Shown here piece after piece: positions 18,593-25,885 of a DNA stretch of 64,000 nt. Source of the stretch: JAIBBV01 sp044347745 (GTDB lineage: Bacteria > Bdellovibrionota_C > UBA2361 > JAFLCA01); contig JBIKUD010000016.1 in NCBI GenBank assembly GCA_044347745.1, positions 1 to 64,000 on the forward strand, in the 5' to 3' direction. The position numbers and the translations under genes are program-made. Within the stretch, counting starts at the first letter, position 1; every line of letters starts with the position of its first letter. The notes under the pieces are model-generated. The model made no database searches and had not been told where the DNA came from. It saw only the letters and a list, made by a program, of their open reading frames with translations.

Positions 18593-19726
18593 TTATCCAC
18601 CAATACGCATGGGCATAACGATACTTACATGCGACTCATCACCTACAGCGTAAAACTTTCCTGGTCCAAGTTCGCCGTGTAACTCGATAGCGACATTTGG
18701 CGACTCACCCAATGAACCTAAAATATCGAGTATATACTTGGCGTTAAATCCAACACTGAGTGGTTTGCCGGCATACCGTATAGACATTTCATCAGTAGCT
18801 TCCCCTAGCTCTGGGCTTGAACTGGATATGCGCAACCTGTCTGCTGAAAAATCAAGCCTCACGCATTTTCCTTTATCGGAAACCATGAGAGCTACACGTC
18901 GTAATGCCTGAGTTAGCTCACTGGCTACCATCGTTGCGAGCACTCCTTCTTGCTTCGGCAACACTTGGTTATAATCTGGGAACTCGCCATCAAGCAGGCG
19001 CATAGATACTTTTCCATCCGGTGTTTCCAAAATAAGGAAACCATCGCGAATATCAAATCCAACTTCACGATCTTCATCAAAACTAAGAAGCTTGCGAACC
19101 TCTGATAGTCCTTTACGCGGAACAATCACGCGCTCCGAAAAATCGAGGCCTGAAAGCGGCCTGGTTATCATGGCGAGGCGATGACCATCGGTGGCTACCA
19201 TGCGTAGGCTCTTGCCACCTTTTTTGCCCTTAGCCTCTCCAACTGGCTCAAAACACACTCCGTTTAAAATGAAGCGGGTTTCATCAAGCGATACGGCAAA
19301 TATTGTCTTGTTTACCATTTCAACAAATTCTTTAGCGCTTACCTTAGAACGAACCTCAAATCCTAGCCCAGGTAAGCTAGGATATTCTTCAGCACTTACT
19401 CCGTTCATCTTCAACGTGGCTGATTTTGTGGCAATCTGAAGCCTCTCTCCCTCGCCAACTTTGAGAGTCACATCTGTATCTGGAAGCTCTCTGACAATAT
19501 CTGAAAAAATTTTAGCGTTTACGGTGGTGCTTCCAGGGCTTTTTATTTTAGCTGGCGCACTTGCAAGAGCAGTTATCTCCAAATCTGTGGCTGATATTTT
19601 TAATTTACCCTCGCTTGCCGACAAAAGCACATTTGAAAGAATGGGCATCGTGGCGCGTTTTTCAACCACGCTTTCGGTTGCAAATAATGCTTTGGTTAAG
19701 TCTGATTTAGAAATTGTCAGTTCCAT
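18593..19726 (-). CDS. dnaN: DNA polymerase III beta subunit (sliding clamp)
   Basis: 377 aa, the expected length for the ring-forming clamp with three similar domains. It starts MELTISKSDLTKALFATESV and contains the family blocks PILSNVLLSASEGKLKISAT, LPDTDVTLKV, RMVATDGHRLAM and the C-terminal VSIVMPMRI. It tethers polymerase III and many partners to DNA. It lies 455 bp downstream of dnaA and runs into recF. Confidence 0.98.
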   Translation of the reverse strand: MELTISKSDLTKALFATESVVEKRATMPILSNVLLSASEGKLKISATDLEITALASAPAKIKSPGSTTVNAKIFSDIVRELPDTDVTLKVGEGERLQIATKSATLKMNGVSAEEYPSLPGLGFEVRSKVSAKEFVEMVNKTIFAVSLDETRFILNGVCFEPVGEAKGKKGGKSLRMVATDGHRLAMITRPLSGLDFSERVIVPRKGLSEVRKLLSFDEDREVGFDIRDGFLILETPDGKVSMRLLDGEFPDYNQVLPKQEGVLATMVASELTQALRRVALMVSDKGKCVRLDFSADRLRISSSSPELGEATDEMSIRYAGKPLSVGFNAKYILDILGSLGESPNVAIELHGELGPGKFYAVGDESHVSIVMPMRIGG

Positions 19727-19742
19727 ACTTCACTCATTATAA

Positions 19743-20181
19743 ATCCGCGCAAATTCAAGAATCGTATACTACGTGAGCTTCTCTTGAATGAGAACAAAAA
19801 TTACCGCTTCGTTTAATAAAACTCATTCATCAAAACAAAAGAAAGTATTTACAAACTCTCTGATCATTTTTACTGGTCTTATTTCTTACTTAATAAAGAT
19901 CTAAATTAGTAATAGTAGTAGGCGTTCAAGAAATTGTGGTTAAGCTAGGTAAGTTTGCTGAACAAAAGAATTAAATCCTTCTCAACCTTGTGCATAAGCA
20001 GAAGAAAAAAGCGGGAGTCTTCAACAGTCCTATTTTTTGTCCACAGTTTGGCTCTTTTACTGCCAGATAATCCAGAAAATACCAACAAGTTTTACCGGAA
20101 TTTATTAAGTAATTTTAATGGTTTGCTGTGTTTGTCAACAGCTAGTTTAAACAATAGCCTTTTTGGCTGTGTGGGACTGCG
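19743..20181. other. Candidate replication origin in the dnaA-dnaN gap
   Basis: About 440 bp of AT-rich DNA with no credible gene between dnaA and dnaN. DnaA-box-like nonamers: TGTGCATAA at 19989-19997 (TTATGCACA on the minus strand, matching TTATNCACA), TTGTCCACA at 20037-20045 (one mismatch), and TGTGGTTAA at 19935-19943 (one mismatch). An AT-rich stretch at 19840-19925 includes GATCATTTTTACT and, on the other strand, GATCTTTATTAAG, resembling unwinding 13-mers. Gene order and boxes support an origin, but three boxes are few and the dnaA upstream gap is an alternative. Confidence 0.45.
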
Positions 20182-21621
20182 CTAGAGGACTCCTAAAAGA
20201 CGTTTTTCAATATCACTGACAATTGAACGAATTCTGTCATCAGATCCAATTTTGGCCGAAACTACATTTGCCGCATGGATAACACTTGAGTGATCTCTGC
20301 CACCAAAACGAGCTCCAATTTCGGGATATGAGCAGGTGGTATGTTTGCGGCACAAATACATGGCGATATGTCGTGGGAAAGATAAATTCTTAGTACGTCG
20401 CTTCGAAATCATGTCAGATACTTTTATACCAAAGTGCTCTGACACTTCGCGTTTAATGTCATCGGCGCTTACCGAGACTGCTTTGGGCTGCAATATATGT
20501 CGGAGCGCCGAACGAGCAAGATCAATTGTAATATCGGCGTGCTGAATGCTGCTCATGGCATGCAGGCGAGTAAGCGCGCCTTCAAGCTCGCGCACATTCG
20601 ACGAGACCTTTTCAGAAATTAAATGGGCAACCTCTTCAGGTATCTGAAACAAATCTACAGACGCTTTGTGTTTTAGAATAGCCACGCGGGTTTCAAAGTC
20701 TGGAGCTTGAAGGTCAGCGGCTAAGCCCCAAGAGAAGCGGGTTTGAAGCCTTTCTTCGATTCCAGGAATTTCCTGTGGCAGTTTATCAGAGGTAATTACA
20801 ATCTGATGTTTTGCATCATAAAGCGCATTAAAGGTGTGAAAGAATTCTTCCTGGGTGCGCTCTTTGCCACACATAAATTGAATATCATCAATAAGAAGTA
20901 CCTCAACACTTCTCATTCGATTTTTAAATTCATTCATTTTGCCGTGACGCAAGGCTTGAATTAGCTCGTTAGTAAATGTTTCTGAAGACATATACAAAAC
21001 TTTTGCCTTCGGATTACGGGCCAATACGGTGTTTCCGATAGCATGCAGGAGATGCGTTTTACCAAGCCCCACCCCACCATAAATAAATAAGGGGTTATAA
21101 CTCATGCCTGGTCTTTCAGCCACGCGCATGGCGGCGGCATGGCAGAACTGATTGCTGCTGCCTACCACAAAAGATTCGAACGTATATTTGGGGTTTAACG
21201 GCGGGCTAGGAAACTCTTCTGTAGTTTGCTCGGTTATGGTCTCTGGTCGAGTAGGAAGCCTTAACTTCTTAATAACAACTGGCGTGGGTTTATTGGCTAA
21301 TTCTGTGCCTTGCTCGGGAACTACAAAACGAAGGCGAACATTTTGCACACCAAAAGTTATTGAAAGATGCTCAGATATTTTACCTCTAAATTCTTTATCA
21401 ACGTGATTACAGATAAAGCGTGATGGTGCCGCAATCACAATATCAGGAACACCACCGACGTCACTTGGCTCGGCTGAAACAAGACGTAACTGCTTGATAT
21501 AAGCAGCAAATACCTGAGAATCAAACTCTTGTTCTAAGTTTAAAAGACAGCGACTCCACACATCTTGGTGGCCGTCGCTCATGAAAGCATTTACTTCCCG
21601 TTCTTCCTGAACGTTTTCCAT
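20182..21621 (-). CDS. dnaA: Chromosomal replication initiator DnaA
   Basis: 479 aa. DnaA binds boxes at oriC, melts the origin and acts as its own regulator. Domain I (WSRCLLNLEQEFDSQVFAAY), a short linker, the AAA+ domain with Walker A GGVGLGKTHLLHAIG, Walker B VLLIDDIQF and sensor motif, and domain IV with the DNA-binding signature GARFGGRDHSSVIHA are complete. The ATG at 21621 gives a full domain I although the ribosome-binding site is weak; an inner ATG at 21582 would remove the first 13 residues. It reads toward dnaN across the candidate origin. Confidence 0.98.
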   Translation of the reverse strand: MENVQEEREVNAFMSDGHQDVWSRCLLNLEQEFDSQVFAAYIKQLRLVSAEPSDVGGVPDIVIAAPSRFICNHVDKEFRGKISEHLSITFGVQNVRLRFVVPEQGTELANKPTPVVIKKLRLPTRPETITEQTTEEFPSPPLNPKYTFESFVVGSSNQFCHAAAMRVAERPGMSYNPLFIYGGVGLGKTHLLHAIGNTVLARNPKAKVLYMSSETFTNELIQALRHGKMNEFKNRMRSVEVLLIDDIQFMCGKERTQEEFFHTFNALYDAKHQIVITSDKLPQEIPGIEERLQTRFSWGLAADLQAPDFETRVAILKHKASVDLFQIPEEVAHLISEKVSSNVRELEGALTRLHAMSSIQHADITIDLARSALRHILQPKAVSVSADDIKREVSEHFGIKVSDMISKRRTKNLSFPRHIAMYLCRKHTTCSYPEIGARFGGRDHSSVIHAANVVSAKIGSDDRIRSIVSDIEKRLLGVL

Positions 21622-22252
21622 ACTAAATACTGCTTAAGCTCGTGTTGAGGAAAAGGTTCTTCGAAAAAAAGAGAAAGTTACTATTTCAAAAATGCGAGAG
21701 GGAACAACACACACATACATGCATACACCAAATGAGAAGAAATTACTCGCTAGTTTAGAGAAGGGAGAGAGAGATGGAAGTATATGCATAAGCCTACCTT
21801 CACATCCAACAAGTCCAAATCCAACAAGAAGGAATGATCGGGTTACGTGTGCCACAGTCTCGTAATGTGCCTGCAAGGGGTACACACAAGTCTGAGGAGT
21901 CTTTAAGCTTTGAAGACCAGGTTTTACTGGAGCACTCATGCGGATTTCAGTTAATAAAAAGAACAAGCACGTTTGAAATTCCGTAAGCCAACTCCACAAG
22001 CACAACTCACGTTGCCATGAGCGAGAGCTTGCGCGGCGAATGGCGAAGATAGATCGAGTGAAAAAATTTCTTCAAGCTGAATCTTAAAAAAAAATTAACC
22101 GTTCATTAACATCAACAAAATTGGCCCTTTCAGAAGCGTATTTTATTCTTACTATAACTAGCCTAAAGTAAGACGGGCTTGAACGACACAAAAAGTGTCC
22201 CACCGGGACAGTGGATTTTTGATGTTTGTATGCAAAATTAAGCTAGGAACAT
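21622..22252. other. 631-bp gap between dnaA and the atp genes, no credible gene
   Basis: Divergent promoters for dnaA (minus) and the atpI-like gene (plus) must lie here. rpmH, the usual upstream neighbour of dnaA, is not present. A 123-codon minus-strand frame (21634-22005) has no protein-like composition and I reject it. Visible features: a purine-rich run near 21765-21780, a run of nine A around 22090, and a short inverted repeat TGTCCCaccGGGACA at 22196-22210. One DnaA-box-like TATGCATAA lies near 21786, too little to call an origin. Confidence 0.5.
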
Positions 22253-22657
22253 ATGCTTTCCCCTTCAGATTCGCATCAAATTCGCTTTTTCCTCTGTGCA
22301 GCCTCAGCTTGTGGAATTGTTTTGATGCTGATTGCCTATCTCAGTAGAGGGCTGTTGCCTGGATTGGAATTTGAAGGAGTCACCCTAGGAGTCATCTTTG
22401 GATTGCTTAACCTACTTTCCCTTTGGCTCGTGGTGGCCACCTTGCTTGGGGTTATGGCCAACCAAGCATTAGGTATTGTTATATTGCTTATTAAGGGGCC
22501 GGTTATTCTCTTTTGTGTCTGGTGGGTGGGGCAGCAATCAACCTCGTTTATCTATTCAGCACTTCTTGGGGCCTTGCTATTTATTCCGGCAGGTTTTTTG
22601 ACAGCCTTTTTTGCCCCCTCAGAGGACAGCAGCGGCGAAGCAGATAAACAGATCTAA
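22253..22657 (+). CDS. Small four-helix membrane protein, AtpI-like by position
   Basis: 134 aa with four hydrophobic stretches (about 12-30, 42-62, 70-90, 98-118) and a charged tail. A good AGGA precedes the ATG by about six bases. It sits immediately upstream of atpB and atpE, the place held by AtpI/UncI in many bacteria, where AtpI helps assemble the c-ring. Sequence identity to AtpI is not obvious to me, so the name rests on size, topology and position. Confidence 0.55.
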   Translation: MLSPSDSHQIRFFLCAASACGIVLMLIAYLSRGLLPGLEFEGVTLGVIFGLLNLLSLWLVVATLLGVMANQALGIVILLIKGPVILFCVWWVGQQSTSFIYSALLGALLFIPAGFLTAFFAPSEDSSGEADKQI

Positions 22658-22845
22658 ACACCCCCCTACTGGCAAGGAATTGCTTTCTTTCTCAATATCT
22701 TATAGAAAGACTCCACAGTTTAAATGCCCGAAGAACTAGGCCATCTGCTACCTGCATACAATCTGGTTTTTCGTTGGGACTGTGTGTCGACCGAGACCCT
22801 TAAAACGTTTGCAAAACTCACAATTTGCTTAAAAACTGCTGAATC

Positions 22846-23571
22846 ATGGCCGGCTATACATATCTTAACCCTCTTATTGACCCCCACCTTCCGCACGCGG
22901 GAGATTGGCAGAAACTTGCTACCGCATTGTGTGTGGCATTGGTTATTTTGCTTTTAGGACGCAAAGCGACTCGCAATATTGGTTCTGTTTCACAAATTGA
23001 CTCTGCTGTGGTTCCTGCAGATAAAGCTGGACTGTTTGGAGTATTCGACATTTTTATTGAGTTCTTCGTTAAGTTTCACGACTCAGTCATGGGCAAAGAA
23101 GGAAGAAAATACGTGCCTTTCACAGGCTCTCTCTTTCTTTTTATTCTTCTTTCAAATCTTTTCGGTTTAGTTCCAGGAATGCCTGCCATTACTACTACGG
23201 TATGGATTAACGTAGGCCTCGCCATAGCCGTATTTGTGTTTTTCAATGCGATGGGTGTGAGAGAAAACGGTGTAATTGGGTATCTTAAACACTTTTGTGG
23301 ACCAGTTATTTTCTTGGCTCCCTTTTTGTTCCCCCTCGAAATATTCAGCACTGTTCTTCGGGTGCTTACTCTAAATCTTCGTCTTTACTGGAATATTACC
23401 GCTGACCACATGGTGGTGGGCATATTCACTGATTTGTTAGGCCCCCTATTCCCTGTTCCTTTGTATGTTTTGGGCACCTTTGTGTGCTTTATGCAGGCCT
23501 TTATTTTTACAACTCTCACCATGGTTTACATTCTATTGGCTACGCAGCATGAACATGGCGAGGAGCATTGA
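22846..23571 (+). CDS. atpB: ATP synthase F0 subunit a
   Basis: 241 aa. Subunit a forms the ion half-channels beside the c-ring. The essential arginine is R179 in LNLRLYWN, equivalent to E. coli R210, followed by H188. Several membrane helices are evident, including LFLFILLSNLFGLVPGMPA and the long C-terminal helix pair. It begins MAGYTYLNPLIDPHLP, about 190 bp after the atpI-like gene, and atpE follows 56 bp later. No F1 or b-subunit genes are near, the split arrangement known from Deltaproteobacteria such as Geobacter. Confidence 0.95.
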   Translation: MAGYTYLNPLIDPHLPHAGDWQKLATALCVALVILLLGRKATRNIGSVSQIDSAVVPADKAGLFGVFDIFIEFFVKFHDSVMGKEGRKYVPFTGSLFLFILLSNLFGLVPGMPAITTTVWINVGLAIAVFVFFNAMGVRENGVIGYLKHFCGPVIFLAPFLFPLEIFSTVLRVLTLNLRLYWNITADHMVVGIFTDLLGPLFPVPLYVLGTFVCFMQAFIFTTLTMVYILLATQHEHGEEH

Positions 23572-23627
23572 AATCTAATCGATTTTTTGCTTTATCTATA
23601 ACCACTTCAACCCTTTGAGGAGATGAC

Positions 23628-23954
23628 ATGAAAGGAAATTTTGTTAAGGCTTTCTCTGTATTCGTAATGGCGCTTTTGGCTGCACCTAGCGCAGTATTTG
23701 CTGAAGGCACAGCGGCAGCTTCGACTGGCTCAGCTGGTCTAATTGCAATTGCAGCTGGGCTTTCAATTGGAATGGCAGCGCTTGGTGGCACTCTTAGCCA
23801 AGGCAAAGTAGTAAGTGCTGGTCTTGATTCAATCGGCCGTAACCCAGCCGCTCAAGGTAAGCTCTTTATTCCATTGCTTATCGGCTTGGCCTTCGTTGAG
23901 TCTCTCGTAATTATTGCTTTCGTTATCGCAACACAGCTTGTTGGTAACCTCTAG
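23628..23954 (+). CDS. atpE: ATP synthase F0 subunit c, with N-terminal signal-like extension
   Basis: 108 aa, longer than the 75-85 residues of a bare c subunit. Residues 1-25 look like a signal peptide ending AVFA, then a Ser/Ala/Gly linker leads into helix 1 (AGLIAIAAGLSIGMAALGG). The polar loop is R71-N-P, and the ion carboxylate is E91 in AFVESLVIIA. Aligned on the loop, Q58 and S92 match the Gln and Ser that with Glu bind sodium in the Ilyobacter c-ring (Q32, E65, S66). A GAGGAG ribosome site precedes the ATG. A strong terminator follows, so the atp unit here ends with c. Confidence 0.95.
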   Translation: MKGNFVKAFSVFVMALLAAPSAVFAEGTAAASTGSAGLIAIAAGLSIGMAALGGTLSQGKVVSAGLDSIGRNPAAQGKLFIPLLIGLAFVESLVIIAFVIATQLVGNL

Positions 23955-23983
23955 TAGTTACAGTTAGACACGTTAAGTGGAAA

Positions 23984-24011
23984 AAGAGGGCTCTTAGGAG
24001 CCCTCTTTTTT
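23984..24011 (+). terminator. Terminator of the atp unit
   Basis: AAGAGGGCTC (23984-23993), loop TTAG, GAGCCCTCTT (23998-24007) and then T residues to 24011. It lies 30 bp after atpE. Confidence 0.93.
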
Positions 24012-24063
24012 ATGATTGTAATTCGTTCAGGAATATAATTCGGAGAGTATTTTTATCTCTTTG

Positions 24064-24385
24064 CTAGTTGGATCCGGTAAGCTTTTTGAATTTGGCGTGT
24101 CCTTCCAGCCCAAGGTCAACGATTGCTGCATCTGCTCTTTCTATAAAGATAGCTCTCCATTGGTATTCAATTAAAACGCTCCCGGATGGGTAAGAGCAGT
24201 AGTCGTAACAAGCTATACTGCTTTGGTACTGAGTGTTTGGGTGATACATAGCATCACAGGCTTCAACGCAGGCTTGGAAGTCTAAATCTTGAGTAGACTG
24301 CGCATAGGCACTACTCTGCCCCCCCCCCTAACGCGAAAAGGCTTGCGGCCAATACGAAAGCTGATTTTGTAATATTCATTTTCAT
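24064..24385 (-). pseudogene. Secreted twin-CX3C small protein interrupted by a G10 tract
   Basis: The downstream part (from about 24318 to the TAG at 24064) codes on without a stop. Just upstream, in another frame, lie an ATG at 24385, a GGGGGA ribosome site and a signal-peptide start, MKMNITKSAFVLAASLFALG. The two join across a run of ten G on the minus strand (24319-24328). With ten G the frame stops two codons after the tract; with nine (or twelve) it reads into QSSAYAQSTQDLDF and the mature protein. That protein is about 84 residues with C-x3-C, 15 residues, then C-x3-C (FQACVEACDA; SIACYDYCSY). It is either a phase-variable gene in the off state, a true pseudogene, or a read error. Confidence 0.7.
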
Positions 24386-24921
24386 AATTTTAGTCCCCCA
24401 AAATTTAAATTTCGATTCAGCTATGAGTCGGAGCTGACACTGGCTAATAGCAAGTGGCATGCCAGGCTGGGAGCTTTAAATGCTACTTCAAAGAACGGTA
24501 AATAATGGTTCCCTTAAGCATAATTTGGAGCTGTACCCCAAAACTCGCGAAAGGCGCTCACAAAATTACCTAGCAAGCACTCATAGCTATTATGGGAATA
24601 ATTCCCAATTGTGATGCATGGAGGCTTGTGGCGGGATTTAGTCCGCTGGCGATATTCTAAGCCCCGCTATTTGCCTTGTAGGTGAGGAAAGTGAGCGATG
24701 GGGCACCCCTCGCAATTACCTAGGTATATATACCTAGGTAATTGAACAGGAGAGCCCAAACTGTAGCAGCTATAACCCACTAGATTTACATGAAACATTG
24801 CTTAACTTAGAACTAAGATGGAATTAGTCATAATCCCATCGTGAATTAATGGACTTCAGGAATCTCGACATCGGTGTTCTGACCACTGGTTACAGCATCT
24901 GTGGGCAGGTCTGCCCCAAGA
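24386..24921. other. 536-bp gap with a perfect 32-bp palindrome
   Basis: No credible gene between the twin-CX3C gene and the end of trxB. It contains a 32-bp perfect palindrome at 24713-24744, a lone half-site AATTACCTAG at 24564-24573, a GGGAATAATTCCC palindrome at 24594-24606, and a possible stem pair GGCTT...AAGCC with an inner GCGG...CCGC hairpin near 24623-24663. A small RNA is possible but I see no clear promoter and terminator pair. Confidence 0.5.
24713..24744. repeat. Perfect 32-bp palindrome
   Basis: The left half is CAATTACCTAGGTATA and the right half is its exact reverse complement. The core contains CCTAGG twice around TATATA. A G/C-rich stem and T run are absent, so it is not a terminator; an operator or a site for a dimeric DNA-binding protein is more likely. 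Confidence 0.85.
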
Positions 24922-25860
24922 CTACAGCTCCTGCCCCTCAAGCCAGCGTTCGCAGGCAATTGCCGCCATGCAGCCAGATCCGGCAGCGGTAATTGCTTGT
25001 CTAAAGACATGGTCTTGCACGTCCCCACAGGCAAACACCCCTTCTATATTTGTTTCAGCCGAATTTGGCTCAGGAACAATATATCCGTTTTCATCCATTC
25101 GAATTTGGCCTTTAAAGAGGCTGCTATTGGGAGTGTGACCAATTGCCACAAAGAGAGCATCGGCAGCTACTTCAGTGGTCTGAGAGGTTTGTGTGTCCGT
25201 TAATTTAAGAGCAGTGACGCCTTTTTCTTTAGAGCCAATAACATCCACAATTTGTTTGTTCCAAAGAATTTCAATCTTTGGGTTCTTCATGACTCTTTCT
25301 TGCATAATTTTGGAAGCACGTAGCTGGTCTCTACGGTGAATCAAATACACTTTGCTGCCAAAACGAGTTAAAAAGTTGGCCTCTTCACAAGCTGAGTCGC
25401 CGCCGCCATTTACTGCTATTATTTTATTGCGGAAAAATGCCCCGTCGCAGGTGGCACAAGTGGATACGCCATAACCCATAAGGGCCTTTTCAGAGGGCAG
25501 CCCCAACAGTTTTGGAGTGGCTCCGGTGGCGATAATGAGAGAATCGCAGGTGTAGGTGTTGCTGCTGCCATTTAGGGTAAATGGACGCTTGGAGAGGTCG
25601 GCGCTTTGAATAGTATCGACTTCAATCTTGGTGCCAAAGCGAGTGGCTTGTTTTTCCATGGAAAGCATTAAATCGGGCCCCATGACCCCTTCTGGAAAGC
25701 CAGGGAAGTTTTCTACGTCGGTTGTGGTGGTTAACTGGCCGCCTGGAAGTGGCCCGTGTACTAAGAGTGGAGAAAGATTGGCTCTCGCGGTATAGATGGC
25801 AGCGGTTAATCCAGCTGGGCCGGAACCAAGAATAAGAACTTTGTGGTGGGTGCTTGGCAT
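24922..25860 (-). CDS. trxB: Thioredoxin-disulfide reductase
   Basis: 312 aa. It transfers electrons from NADPH through FAD to thioredoxin. The FAD motif GSGPAG is at 12-17, the redox pair C136-A-T-C139 is in VSTCATCDGAFF, the NADPH site is GGGDSACEEA, and the C-terminal FAD block is EGVFACGDVQD. The ATG at 25860 has GGAG about 15 bases upstream. Its start is only 25 bp from the divergently read accC, so both promoters overlap in a very short space or extend into the neighbouring gene. Confidence 0.96.
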   Translation of the reverse strand: MPSTHHKVLILGSGPAGLTAAIYTARANLSPLLVHGPLPGGQLTTTTDVENFPGFPEGVMGPDLMLSMEKQATRFGTKIEVDTIQSADLSKRPFTLNGSSNTYTCDSLIIATGATPKLLGLPSEKALMGYGVSTCATCDGAFFRNKIIAVNGGGDSACEEANFLTRFGSKVYLIHRRDQLRASKIMQERVMKNPKIEILWNKQIVDVIGSKEKGVTALKLTDTQTSQTTEVAADALFVAIGHTPNSSLFKGQIRMDENGYIVPEPNSAETNIEGVFACGDVQDHVFRQAITAAGSGCMAAIACERWLEGQEL

Positions 25861-25885
25861 ACTCGTTTTATACTCCAGGTAATGT

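Noticed and set aside
21634..22005. 123-codon minus-strand frame upstream of dnaA
   Set aside because: Composition is unlike a protein (many Cys, Phe, Ser without pattern), no ribosome site, no recognisable family.
22196..22210. TGTCCCaccGGGACA as a terminator or operator of the atp unit
   Set aside because: The stem is only six bases and no upstream plus-strand gene needs terminating; left as a note.
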